A stretch of DNA of 64,000 bases from Chitinophaga varians (GTDB taxonomy: Bacteria > Bacteroidota > Bacteroidia > Chitinophagales > Chitinophagaceae), in NCBI RefSeq assembly GCF_012641275.1, contig NZ_JABAIA010000004.1:620001-684000 (forward strand), read 5' to 3'. The stretch's first letter is position 1; each line of letters begins with the position of its first letter. A program made the position numbers and the translations under genes. This document shows, one piece after another, positions 26,360 to 35,213 of the stretch. Below the pieces are notes generated by a model. That model searched no databases. It saw only the letters and a program-made list of their open reading frames with translations, and had not been told where the DNA came from.

Positions 26360-26971
26360 ATGAATATTGCAGGAGAGGTGGATGAAAAAGCCCTGCTGGC
26401 GCTGGCTGCCGCAGGCGATGAAACAGCCTTTGAGGCGCTCTTTATGAAGTACCGGCAGAAGTTATACAGCTTTATGCTGCAATTGAACGGCTCCGGCCCG
26501 GCAGCAGAAGATGTGGTGCAGGAAGTGTTCTTCAGGCTCTGGAAAGAACGTGATAAACTGGCCGCTATCGTACATTTTAACAGTTATCTCTTTCGTATGG
26601 CACAGAACCAGGCCATCAACGATTTCAGGAAAATGGCCCGGGCCACGCTGTTGCCTATAGAAGAGGCAAGCCGGCCAGACACCACCCACACCTCCGTTTC
26701 CGGTGAAGAGGTGGAATTTAAGGCATTACGGGAACGGGTGCACGAAATCATTGAATCCCTGCCTCCCCAGCAACGCAAGGTATACCTCCTGAACAGGGAA
26801 CAGGGACTGAAGCATAAAGAAATCGCCAGCCTGCTGAATATTTCCCCTTCTACGGTCAACAAACACCTGGTGCAGGCGCTTCAGGCGCTACGCACAGGCC
26901 TGGGCAATCATACAGACCTGCTGCCGGTGTTCTTCCTGCTGCTGACCGCCTCAGAAAATTCCCCCTTCTGA
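26360..26971 (+). CDS. ECF-type RNA polymerase sigma factor
   Basis: Predicted 203 residues. Region 2 is visible as AFEALFMKYRQKLYSFMLQL and AAEDVVQEVFFRLWKERDKL, region 4 as ESLPPQQRKVYLLNREQGLK and HKEIASLLNISPSTVNKHLV. The hydrophobic C-terminal tail (LLPVFFLLL) is usual in Bacteroidota FecI-like factors. Followed by a FecR-type anti-sigma gene and an STN-containing SusC gene, it forms a trans-envelope signalling unit that switches on the locus when the receptor is loaded. Confidence 0.95.
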   Translation: MNIAGEVDEKALLALAAAGDETAFEALFMKYRQKLYSFMLQLNGSGPAAEDVVQEVFFRLWKERDKLAAIVHFNSYLFRMAQNQAINDFRKMARATLLPIEEASRPDTTHTSVSGEEVEFKALRERVHEIIESLPPQQRKVYLLNREQGLKHKEIASLLNISPSTVNKHLVQALQALRTGLGNHTDLLPVFFLLLTASENSPF

Positions 26972-27053
26972 AAAAAATTTCAATTTACACTAGACATACC
27001 CCGCCGTTTTCTTGTCTCTATAGTATTACAGGGCATTTTCAGCCCTGGTATGA

Positions 27054-28256
27054 ATGATTAAACCTGTTTCCATGTCCGAAGGGAGAATAGATTACCTGGC
27101 GGCTAAGTTTTTTCAGCAGGCCTGTACGCCTGCAGAGAAGGAAGAACTTGCGCGCTGGATAGAACAATCTGACGGCGATGCTGCGCTGCAGCAGGTGCTG
27201 GAGCGTGTATGGGCCGATTACGAGCCGGTAGCACAGCTCACGGAGGAAGCCTCTTCCCGGATCATTGGAGATATTTTAGACAGACAACACACCGTCTCCG
27301 TTGGTGCAGCCGTACGCCCGCTACATAAACTGCTGCGCTACGCTGCTGCGGCGGTCATCTTTGTCGCGGCGCTGGCAGGCGGCTATGCCCTCTGGAAGTC
27401 AGGACCGGCGGCGCCTTCTGCACCGGCAGTGGTAAAGGCCGCAAAGCCGGAGATACTGCCGCCGGGAGGCAACAAAGCTACGCTGACAATGGCAGACGGC
27501 TCCGTGATCACGCTGGACAGTACCCTGAACAGCACCGTCATAACGGGGAACCAGGTACGCATCGTGAAAACGGACAGCGGACTGGTGACCTACCAACAGC
27601 TGGGCATACAGGATGCGAAGCCGGCTTATAATACGCTGACAGTGCCCAGAGGAGGACAGTTCCGCGTGGTATTGGCCGATGGCACCAAAGTATGGCTCAA
27701 CGCGATGAGCAGTCTGCATTATCCTGTAGCATTCAGTAACGGGGCCCGCAAGGTGGAGCTCTCCGGTGAAGCCTATTTTGAAGTAGCCGCCAGCAGCGCC
27801 CGGCCGTTTCTTGTAACGGTAAACGATATGGAGCTGACAGTACTGGGCACCGCTTTTAATGTGTCGGCTTATCCGGACGAGGCATTTGTGCATGCTACGC
27901 TGCTCTCAGGAAAAGTAGTGGTGAAACACCATGAGGTAAGCCTGCCGCTGGCTAAAGGCTGTCAGGCCGCGCTGAACAGGCGCACAGGACAACTGACAAA
28001 CACACCGGTCAACACGGATGAAGCAGTGGCCTGGAAAAACGGGCGCTTCATTTTTAATGCTGCCCCCATGAAGGAAATCATGCGGCAATTGAGCCGCTGG
28101 TATAATATAGATGTAGCCTATGCAGGAGAGGTAAACGAACAGTTTTATGCAGAGATCCCGCGTTTCGCCAACGCTGCGGAAGCGTTAAAAATCCTGGAGC
28201 TGACAGGGAAAGTACATTTCCGGCTCGAAGGACAACGAGTGACCGTATATCCCTGA
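27054..28256 (+). CDS. FecR-type anti-sigma factor
   Basis: Predicted 400 residues; a second in-frame ATG at 27072 is possible. A short cytoplasmic domain (DYLAAKFFQQACTPAEKEEL) is followed by one membrane helix (YAAAAVIFVAALAGGYALW, about residues 93-111) and the periplasmic FecR domain (VPRGGQFRVVLADGTKVWLN, VELSGEAYFEVA) and a C-terminal STN-interacting region (PMKEIMRQLSRWYNIDVAY). It holds the sigma factor upstream inactive until signalled by the SusC-like receptor. Confidence 0.95.
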   Translation: MIKPVSMSEGRIDYLAAKFFQQACTPAEKEELARWIEQSDGDAALQQVLERVWADYEPVAQLTEEASSRIIGDILDRQHTVSVGAAVRPLHKLLRYAAAAVIFVAALAGGYALWKSGPAAPSAPAVVKAAKPEILPPGGNKATLTMADGSVITLDSTLNSTVITGNQVRIVKTDSGLVTYQQLGIQDAKPAYNTLTVPRGGQFRVVLADGTKVWLNAMSSLHYPVAFSNGARKVELSGEAYFEVAASSARPFLVTVNDMELTVLGTAFNVSAYPDEAFVHATLLSGKVVVKHHEVSLPLAKGCQAALNRRTGQLTNTPVNTDEAVAWKNGRFIFNAAPMKEIMRQLSRWYNIDVAYAGEVNEQFYAEIPRFANAAEALKILELTGKVHFRLEGQRVTVYP

Positions 28257-28323
28257 TACCACGGGCAAAATGCCCTTCCATAAACAGACGGACCAACCAT
28301 TCGTATAGTGATCCCGTAAAAAA

Positions 28324-28378
28324 TCCTGTTCACTGCTAATGAACAGGACCTGCACCTGGTGCTGCTAACACCGGGTGC
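28324..28378 (+). ncRNA. Two tandem hairpins with identical loops in the susC leader
   Basis: Hairpin 1: TCCTGTTCA (28324-28332), loop CTGCTAA, TGAACAGGA (28340-28348), a perfect 9-base stem. Hairpin 2: GCACCTGGTG (28352-28361), loop CTGCTAA, CACCGGGTGC (28369-28378), a 10-base stem with one G-U pair. The stems differ but the 7-base loops are identical and only three bases separate the hairpins. They lie between the fecR stop and the susC start, with no T run, so they are more like a protein or small-RNA binding element than a terminator. Confidence 0.6.
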
Positions 28379-28437
28379 TGCGGGTAATTTTAAACATCAC
28401 GCTGATGATCATTTATTAATCACCCAAAATCAAAAGT

Positions 28438-31400
28438 ATGATTTTACCCGCTTGGAACCAAGCCGGAAACAATTTCCGTTTCTTATCAACCAAACCGTGG
28501 AGGATTATGAAGTTATCCGCCGTTCTTATGCTGGGAGCCTGTATGCAGCTTAGTGCCACCGGCTATTCGCAGCGACTGCAACTCTCCCTGAACAATGCAC
28601 CGGTCAGCAAGGTATTCAGTGAACTACACCGGCAATCCGGGTATACCTTTGTATATACCGCATCACAGCTGCGACAGGCAGAGAAGGTGACCCTTAACCT
28701 GAAAGATGTTACGCTGGTACAGGCGCTGGACAGCTGTCTGCGCAACCTGCCGCTTGCCTATATTATCCGGGACAATATGGTGATCATTCGGGAAAATCCT
28801 GTCCCTCCGCCGCCACCCATCAGGGTTTCGGGCTTCATCTATGATGAGAACGGTCAGCCGGTGCCAGGCGTGTCTGTAGGTGTAAAAGGCACTACCAAAG
28901 GAGCTATCACCAATGCCAACGGAGAATTCACACTGCCCGAAGTGGCACCGGACGCTGTACTGGTGGTTTCTTCCATCGGTTATCAGGCACAGGAAGTAGC
29001 TGTTGGTAGCAGGCCCGTTCTCAAAGTAGTATTAAAAATCGCGCCGCAGGCGCTGGATGAAAGAGTAGTAATTGGTTATGGCTCCGCCAGAAGGAGAGAC
29101 CTGACTGGCTCCATCGCCAAAGTAGCGACCGTGCAGCCGGAACAAAACATGTCGTCCAATACGGTCAACGGCCTGCAGGGCAGGGTGGCCGGCTTGTTTG
29201 TAAAACAGGGAGACTCAAGGCCCGGCGCTGTTCCGCAATTCACCATCAGAGGCGTGCAAACATTACAGACCAACGAGGCCGGCAGCGGCACCAACCCGCT
29301 GATCGTAATAGACGGACTGGTGATAGACGCGGCATCCAACGGTGCCAACGCCAATTACAGCCTGGCCAACCTCAATCCGCAGGACATAGAATCTATTGAG
29401 GTATTAAAAGATGCTGCTTCTTCGGCTATATACGGTGCGAGGGGAGCGCAGGGAGTTGTGCTGATCACCACTAAGAAAGGCAACTTCAACAGCAAAACAC
29501 GTGTTAACGTGAACGCCTATTGGGGCACTACAAAATCGGTCTTCAACTATAACCCGCTGAACAGCGAGCAATATAGCATGATCTTCAAAGAAGCCAGGAA
29601 CAACAGGATCAGCGATATCGACAAACAAATAGCCGGCGGCGGGCTCACTCCTGAACAAATCGCCGGTCTGAATAATGAAAAAGACCTCATCCAGGCGCAG
29701 ATCGACAACCTGGACATGGGAACGGCCGATAACAACTGGCTGAAGAAAGTGACGCCTTCGCAGGCTATCACCAAAAATGTGCAGACCAGCCTGGCCGGTG
29801 GTACCGATAAAACTACCTACTACCTTTCCTTCGGACAGTATTCCGAAGACAATGCGGTGGGCAAAGGCCGCTTTACCCGCTACTCCGGTAAGCTGGCCGT
29901 TACACAGAAAATATTCAACTGGTTCAAGGCCGGCGCAGATATCAGCATTTCCAATGTGCTGGATAAAGATATAGACGCGCCGCTTTATTACGCTATGCTG
30001 GCCAGACCTGACATGCCTGAGGAAATCAAATACAACGACGACGGCACCTATGGGTACTGGTACGGTTTGCAGGAACATCCCTATGCCACCAGGGATGGCT
30101 ACGCCAAAACTACCCGCACCTGGAATTATGTTGGTAACTTTTTCGCGGAAATCACTTTACCAAAGAACTTCTCCTTCCGCACTATGCTGGCAGCATCTAA
30201 GAACAATAATGTCAGCGAGACTTTCGACAACCCGATCAGTTACTACGGACAGGCCATGCGCGGCGTATATAAAAATGAAGGCGTTAACGGGCTGCGTTAT
30301 ACGTGGAACAACGTGCTGAGCTATCGTTTCGATGTCAGCAAATGGAGAGGCGATGCGTTGCTGGGGCAGGAGTATACCGATAACAACTATAACGTTACCG
30401 GTTTTTCCATGACAGGTTTCCCTTCCACGCCGAGCCTCTGGAAACCAGGAAATGCCTCCAGCTTCGACAATAATTTTGTGTCCAAAAACCGTGAGTTCAG
30501 GGAGAATTCACAGTCGTTTTTCCTGCGTACCAACATGAGCTGGGACCATAAGTACCTGTTCAGCGCTTCTGTCAGAAGAGACGGCTCTTCCAAGCTGAAA
30601 GATTTCCGTTATGCCTGGTTCCCCGCGGTTTCTGCCGGTTGGGTGGTGTCCAGCGAACCTTTTATGAAAGGACAGAAATGGATCAGCTACCTGAAAATAC
30701 GCACCAGCTACGGCATCACTGGTAATATCCGTCCGCTTGGGTTAAACGACGTAAGCAACCTGGTGGCCACACAAACCTATCTGAACGCTCCGGCCCTGCA
30801 ACTCTACAACAGGCTGGGTAACCCGGCGCTTAAATGGGAACGCACGCGGCAACAGGACATCGGGGTGGAAGCACGTTTCCTGAACGACAGGCTGAGCGCC
30901 ACCGTGGAATATTACACGAAGAAAACAGACGCACTGCTGTCTTCAATATTCATTCCCGCATCTGCCGGCGGATTCTCCAGCCAGCGCGTGAACCTGGGTG
31001 CTATGGACAACCGTGGCGTGGACATCGCGGTCAGCTATAGCAGCGCCGCCGCAGGAGCCAACAGCTTCAAATGGAATGTAGGAGTTGTAGGTAATATTAA
31101 CCGCAACCGCATCACGGAATTGCGCGATAACATCATGAACTACGCCGGTTATTATCCGGGAGGCCCCATGGGATTTGTGGTAGTAGGACAGCCGGTAGGT
31201 ATGCTTCAGCTTTATAACGCGCTGGGAATTGATCCGCAAACTGGTGACGTGATATACGAAGATGTCAACAAAGACGGGGTGATCAACCAGGCGGACATGA
31301 TCTATGTGCCCACTTCACAACCCAAATTCAGCGGCGGGTTTAATTTCGACGCTTCCTGGAAAGGTTTCAGCGCTTCCGCGCAGTTCGTATATACCGTCGG

Positions 31401-31845
31401 TAATAAAATATATAACCTCAGCGACCAGGGCGCGCGCTTTTATGGTTTGAGCGATGAATCCGGTGTGATGGACAACATGCCTGACTGGGTACTGGACAGA
31501 TGGACCAAACCCGGTGACAACAGCCACTATCCCCGCGCAGTGACAGGACCTCATGGCGCCGGAAAAACGTCGGACTGGAACAGCAGGCCATCTACTTTAT
31601 TTCTCTTCAACGGCTCTTTCCTCCGGTTTAAAAACTTTACACTGGGCTACGATTTTGCAGGAAGAATTGTCAAAAGCAAGGCGTTCGAACAGTTACGCCT
31701 ATACGGAGCTGTACAGAACATATTCGTCATCAAAGACAGAGGCCTGAAATCGGGAGATCCCGAACAGGCGTTGGAGAATGGCGTGCAGCTGGCTATTGTG
31801 CCCATGCCGCGTACTATTTCCATTGGTATCAATGCCCGGTTCTAA
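28438..31845 (+). CDS. SusC/RagA-type TonB-dependent receptor with STN domain
   Basis: Predicted 1135 residues (an ATG at 28507 is an alternative start nearer the hydrophobic signal MKLSAVLMLGACMQLSA). Order: signal peptide, STN domain (VSKVFSELHRQSGYTFVYTA), carboxypeptidase-regulatory domain (VSGFIYDENGQPVPGVSVGV), plug (DERVVIGYG, SIEVLKDAASSAIYGARGAQ) and a 22-strand-type barrel. It imports oligosaccharides across the outer membrane with TonB energy, and the STN domain signals to FecR. Partner SusD follows after 25 bases. Confidence 0.96.
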   Translation: MILPAWNQAGNNFRFLSTKPWRIMKLSAVLMLGACMQLSATGYSQRLQLSLNNAPVSKVFSELHRQSGYTFVYTASQLRQAEKVTLNLKDVTLVQALDSCLRNLPLAYIIRDNMVIIRENPVPPPPPIRVSGFIYDENGQPVPGVSVGVKGTTKGAITNANGEFTLPEVAPDAVLVVSSIGYQAQEVAVGSRPVLKVVLKIAPQALDERVVIGYGSARRRDLTGSIAKVATVQPEQNMSSNTVNGLQGRVAGLFVKQGDSRPGAVPQFTIRGVQTLQTNEAGSGTNPLIVIDGLVIDAASNGANANYSLANLNPQDIESIEVLKDAASSAIYGARGAQGVVLITTKKGNFNSKTRVNVNAYWGTTKSVFNYNPLNSEQYSMIFKEARNNRISDIDKQIAGGGLTPEQIAGLNNEKDLIQAQIDNLDMGTADNNWLKKVTPSQAITKNVQTSLAGGTDKTTYYLSFGQYSEDNAVGKGRFTRYSGKLAVTQKIFNWFKAGADISISNVLDKDIDAPLYYAMLARPDMPEEIKYNDDGTYGYWYGLQEHPYATRDGYAKTTRTWNYVGNFFAEITLPKNFSFRTMLAASKNNNVSETFDNPISYYGQAMRGVYKNEGVNGLRYTWNNVLSYRFDVSKWRGDALLGQEYTDNNYNVTGFSMTGFPSTPSLWKPGNASSFDNNFVSKNREFRENSQSFFLRTNMSWDHKYLFSASVRRDGSSKLKDFRYAWFPAVSAGWVVSSEPFMKGQKWISYLKIRTSYGITGNIRPLGLNDVSNLVATQTYLNAPALQLYNRLGNPALKWERTRQQDIGVEARFLNDRLSATVEYYTKKTDALLSSIFIPASAGGFSSQRVNLGAMDNRGVDIAVSYSSAAAGANSFKWNVGVVGNINRNRITELRDNIMNYAGYYPGGPMGFVVVGQPVGMLQLYNALGIDPQTGDVIYEDVNKDGVINQADMIYVPTSQPKFSGGFNFDASWKGFSASAQFVYTVGNKIYNLSDQGARFYGLSDESGVMDNMPDWVLDRWTKPGDNSHYPRAVTGPHGAGKTSDWNSRPSTLFLFNGSFLRFKNFTLGYDFAGRIVKSKAFEQLRLYGAVQNIFVIKDRGLKSGDPEQALENGVQLAIVPMPRTISIGINARF

Positions 31846-31870
31846 TTTGAATTACTAAAAAGATTATTAC

Positions 31871-33247
31871 ATGCTGACATATAAAAAAACGCTGTTGTTA
31901 TTTGTTACCGCACTGTCGCTGGCTGGTTGCAGCGGTAAACTGGATGAACCACAACCGGATACCTCCATCGATCTGGACCACGTACAGCCGCAGCAGCTGC
32001 CGCTATTGTTACAGGGCGCTTATAAGCCTGATGGCGTATACTACCAGTCCTACCCGGTATGGGACATTTATAGTGATGACATTGTATCTATCCAGGGAGG
32101 CACGCCTACGCAGTTTAACCCGATTGGTTATGATGCGTGCAATCCTACTGTGGAAGATGGTTTCGGCAATGGCCGCACTATTAACAGCGCCTACAAGTCC
32201 ATCGGCAACGCTAATTTTATCATCAATTATATCCGGAGCAAAAAGTTGTCAGACATGCAGCCCTTGCTGGGGGAAGCGCTGACGATACGGGCGTACCAGT
32301 ACACACGGCTGGTGGAAACCTACGGTGGCGTTATTTTGACGTTGGAAACAGAAACGGATATCAACAAAATCCGTCGAGATAAAAATACTGAAGCAGAAGT
32401 GTATGCGTCCATCGTCGCCGATCTTACCGAAGCTATTCCCCTGTTGAAGGATTTTACTACCTCCAATGCGGCCTGTAAACAAACAGCGCAACTGCTGCTG
32501 GCAAGGGTTTACCTGCAACTGGGCAAACATCAGGAGGCGGGCGATCTCGCGCAACAGGTGATCAGCTCCGGCAAGTTCTCGCTGGTAAACAGTAACTATG
32601 GACAAGTGTTCCAGTTTGGCAGCACGTCACGGGAAATGATGTGGAGAGGGGTTGACGGGCCGTTGAGCAACAATTTCAACCGCTACGGCATGTACTCCTT
32701 TTACAGCCCTGCCGCGCCGTTTAAGGGAAACAGCCCCGGGCTTACCTGGATAAGCGACGAGCTGGTAAAATTGTACGAACCAACAGATATCCGGAGCCAG
32801 TTGCTGCGCCGGCAACGTAATGCGGTCACCGGACAGGAAGTGACCTACCTGCTGAAGTTCTCCACAGATACGTTGCAATCCACTTCTTCCACCTATGCCA
32901 TTTATCCGTATATCCGTTACAGTGAGGCCCTGCTGATAGCCGCAGAAGCCAGCGCCAGAAAAGGCGTGGTGGACGTGACCTACTACAACCAGCTGAGAAC
33001 GGCCCGTAAGGCCGGCACCAAAAGCAACGGCGACTTTGCCGATGCGGCTGCCTTCCTGAAAGAGCTGGAGAATGAAAGAAGACGGGAATTTGTGGGAGAA
33101 GGCCGCCGCTGGCAGGACATGCGCCGCTTTGGTACCGCTATTCCTTTCCTGGCCGCGAAAGGTAAAGACGCTACCCGCCTGTACCTGCCTTTTAATTCAA
33201 CAGAGCTTGCCAGGAACCCTAACCTGACACAGAACAAAGGATATTGA
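31871..33247 (+). CDS. SusD/RagB-type nutrient-binding lipoprotein
   Basis: Predicted 458 residues with lipobox SLAGCSG (lipidated cysteine near residue 20). SusD features include LLGEALTIRAYQYTRLVETY, TAQLLLARVYLQLGKHQEAG and the C-terminal NERRREFVGEGRRWQDMRR and NPNLTQNKGY. It sits as a lid on the SusC barrel and binds the glycan. The substrate is not told by the sequence, but the following genes suggest a plant- or fungus-type polysaccharide containing uronic acid. Confidence 0.95.
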   Translation: MLTYKKTLLLFVTALSLAGCSGKLDEPQPDTSIDLDHVQPQQLPLLLQGAYKPDGVYYQSYPVWDIYSDDIVSIQGGTPTQFNPIGYDACNPTVEDGFGNGRTINSAYKSIGNANFIINYIRSKKLSDMQPLLGEALTIRAYQYTRLVETYGGVILTLETETDINKIRRDKNTEAEVYASIVADLTEAIPLLKDFTTSNAACKQTAQLLLARVYLQLGKHQEAGDLAQQVISSGKFSLVNSNYGQVFQFGSTSREMMWRGVDGPLSNNFNRYGMYSFYSPAAPFKGNSPGLTWISDELVKLYEPTDIRSQLLRRQRNAVTGQEVTYLLKFSTDTLQSTSSTYAIYPYIRYSEALLIAAEASARKGVVDVTYYNQLRTARKAGTKSNGDFADAAAFLKELENERRREFVGEGRRWQDMRRFGTAIPFLAAKGKDATRLYLPFNSTELARNPNLTQNKGY

Positions 33248-33269
33248 TATTAACCGTTTAACCCCGTCA

Positions 33270-33300
33270 GGGCCGGTCTGCAAAAGACCGGCCCTTTTTT
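33270..33300 (+). terminator. Terminator after susD
   Basis: GGGCCGGTCT (33270-33279) pairs perfectly with AGACCGGCCC (33285-33294) around GCAAA and is followed by six T residues. It separates the sigma/FecR/SusCD unit from the enzyme genes at 33514. Confidence 0.92.
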
Positions 33301-33319
33301 CTGCCCTGAACTTCCGCCA

Positions 33320-33385
33320 TGGGAACAGTCCCACGAAAATGGGAGCGTTCCCATGAAAAATATCTTCCGAAATATTTTGTCCCAT
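33320..33385 (+). promoter_or_regulatory. Tandem TGGGA-N4-TCCCA operator-like sites
   Basis: TGGGAACAGTCCCA (33320-33333) and TGGGAGCGTTCCCA (33340-33353) are two copies of the same dyad, centres exactly 20 bases apart (two helical turns). A further TCCCAT half-site is at 33380-33385. They lie in the gap before the FAD oxidoreductase gene. The second copy has a central CG as in LacI-family operators, but no such regulator is encoded nearby. Confidence 0.6.
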
Positions 33386-33513
33386 CAAATTCTTTATGAA
33401 AATTACCAATTCCCGGACATCAGGGCGTTGACCCAGCGATGACGGGGGCCCACAGTTATGAAAAAACATCTTGCAACATCCCGGGAGTTTCCCGCAGCGC
33501 AACAGTTAAACAG

Positions 33514-35211
33514 ATGGACCAGTTAGACAGACGCCATTTCATCCGGAAGACCGGTATACTTGCGCTGGGCGCAGTGATCCCGTATACAGCCACCCTGAAG
33601 GGCCTGTCTGCTCCGGCTTCGACAGCAGTATTTGATATAGTCGTTTACGGTGGAACGAGCGGCGGCGTAATGGCCGCCATCCAGGCAGCACGCATGGGTA
33701 AGACCGTGGCGTTGATAGAGCCGGGAAAACACCTGGGCGGCCTCACCAGCGGGGGGCTTGGCTGGGTGGACGTAGGAGACCCGCACACCATCGGCGGACT
33801 GGCAAGGGAGTATTTCCACCGCGTCTGGAAACACTACCGCAACGATAGCGCCTGGAAATGGGAGAAAAAGCATGCCATGGCCGAACAACATGCTGCGCTG
33901 GCACCCGATGACCAAACCATGTGGATATTGGAACCCTCTGTGGCAGAACGGCTGTTCGATCAGATGGTAAGCGAAGCAAAGGTGACCGTGGTAAAGAACG
34001 AACGGCTGGACCGCGGCAGCGGCGTGAAAATGGAGCGAAACAAAATTACCAGCATCCGGATGGAATCGGGCCGTGTTTTCACGGCCGGTATGTTCATTGA
34101 CGCCACGTATGAAGGCGATCTGATGGCAGCGTGCGGCGTATCTTACATAGTTGGGCGGGAACCCAACAGCCGTTATCAGGAAACAAACAATGGCATCCGC
34201 CCCTTGCCGCTTCCGGGGCGCTTCCCCGAAGGCATCGATCCGTACCGGGTGAAGGGAAATCCGCAAAGTGGCCTGCTTGACCGCGTGTGTCCCGACCGGG
34301 GAGGAAATGTGGGAGACGGGGACAAGGGGGTACAGGCTTACAACTACCGGCTGTGTCTTACCAATATCCCCGAAAACCGGGTATCTATAGAAAAGCCGGC
34401 AGGCTACAAAGACGAACAGTATGAGCTGCTGTTCCGCTTCATCGAAGCAGGAGGGATGGAAAGTGATTTTTTCAAAACGTCGTTGCAGGGCAGTTTTCTA
34501 AAACTCGACCGGCTGCCCAATGGCAAAACCGATACTAACAACAACGGCTATATTTCCACTGACTTTGTGGGCATGAGCTGGAATTACCCGGAGGCGGACT
34601 ACAGCACCCGCGAGCATATAGCCAACATGCATGAGCAATGGCAACGGGGACTGATCTGGACATTGCAGCACCATCCGCGTATCCCGGCGGCTGTGCGTCA
34701 GCGTTATATCCCATGGGGACTGGCAAAAGACGAGTTTACCGATACAGGCAACTGGCCGTTCCAGCTTTATATCCGTGAAGCCCGCCGCATGGTCGGCGAT
34801 GTGGTGATCACGGAACACACGGCACTGGCCAAAGAGGTGGCGCCAGACCCGGTGGGACTTGGCTCTTACCATATGGACTCCCACGCAATAAAACTTTTTG
34901 TATCGCCCACCGGCTTCGTTACGAGCGAAGGCGGCATGTTCGTACACATACCGGCGCCCTTTGGCATCAGTTATCGGGCCATTATACCCAGGCGTGGCGA
35001 ATGCGGGAATCTGCTGGTGCCGCTTTGCGCGTCCGTCACCCATGCAGCATATGGCTCTATCCGGATGGAACCGGTTTTTATGGTGCTGGGACAGTCTGCT
35101 GCTACAGCGGCGAGCCTTGCGATAGACCATAACACCGCCGTTCAGGATGTGCCGTATGACAGGCTGCGCGCCCGTTTATTAAAAGACAGACAGATCATTT
35201 TTAATCGGTAA
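33514..35211 (+). CDS. Secreted FAD-dependent oxidoreductase
   Basis: Start at 33514 gives MDQLDRRHFIRKTGILALGA, a twin-arginine-type signal; 25 upstream in-frame codons are not needed. The 565-residue product has an FAD motif (VVYGGTSGGVMAAIQAARMG, HLGGLTSGGLGWVD) and is of the FAD_oxidored group common in polysaccharide-utilisation loci. It would oxidise a sugar or other product outside the cytosol. It ends 2 bases before the GH9-like gene, so the two are cotranscribed under the tandem operator. Confidence 0.87.
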   Translation: MDQLDRRHFIRKTGILALGAVIPYTATLKGLSAPASTAVFDIVVYGGTSGGVMAAIQAARMGKTVALIEPGKHLGGLTSGGLGWVDVGDPHTIGGLAREYFHRVWKHYRNDSAWKWEKKHAMAEQHAALAPDDQTMWILEPSVAERLFDQMVSEAKVTVVKNERLDRGSGVKMERNKITSIRMESGRVFTAGMFIDATYEGDLMAACGVSYIVGREPNSRYQETNNGIRPLPLPGRFPEGIDPYRVKGNPQSGLLDRVCPDRGGNVGDGDKGVQAYNYRLCLTNIPENRVSIEKPAGYKDEQYELLFRFIEAGGMESDFFKTSLQGSFLKLDRLPNGKTDTNNNGYISTDFVGMSWNYPEADYSTREHIANMHEQWQRGLIWTLQHHPRIPAAVRQRYIPWGLAKDEFTDTGNWPFQLYIREARRMVGDVVITEHTALAKEVAPDPVGLGSYHMDSHAIKLFVSPTGFVTSEGGMFVHIPAPFGISYRAIIPRRGECGNLLVPLCASVTHAAYGSIRMEPVFMVLGQSAATAASLAIDHNTAVQDVPYDRLRARLLKDRQIIFNR

Positions 35212-35213
35212 GT

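Noticed and set aside
28257..28437. The fecR-susC hairpins read as an intrinsic terminator
   Set aside because: Neither hairpin is followed by a T run, and the downstream susC is expected to be transcribed with fecR.
33523..34266. A 247-codon minus-strand frame inside the FAD oxidoreductase gene
   Set aside because: Its translation has no recognisable domain, while the opposite strand has FAD motifs throughout.
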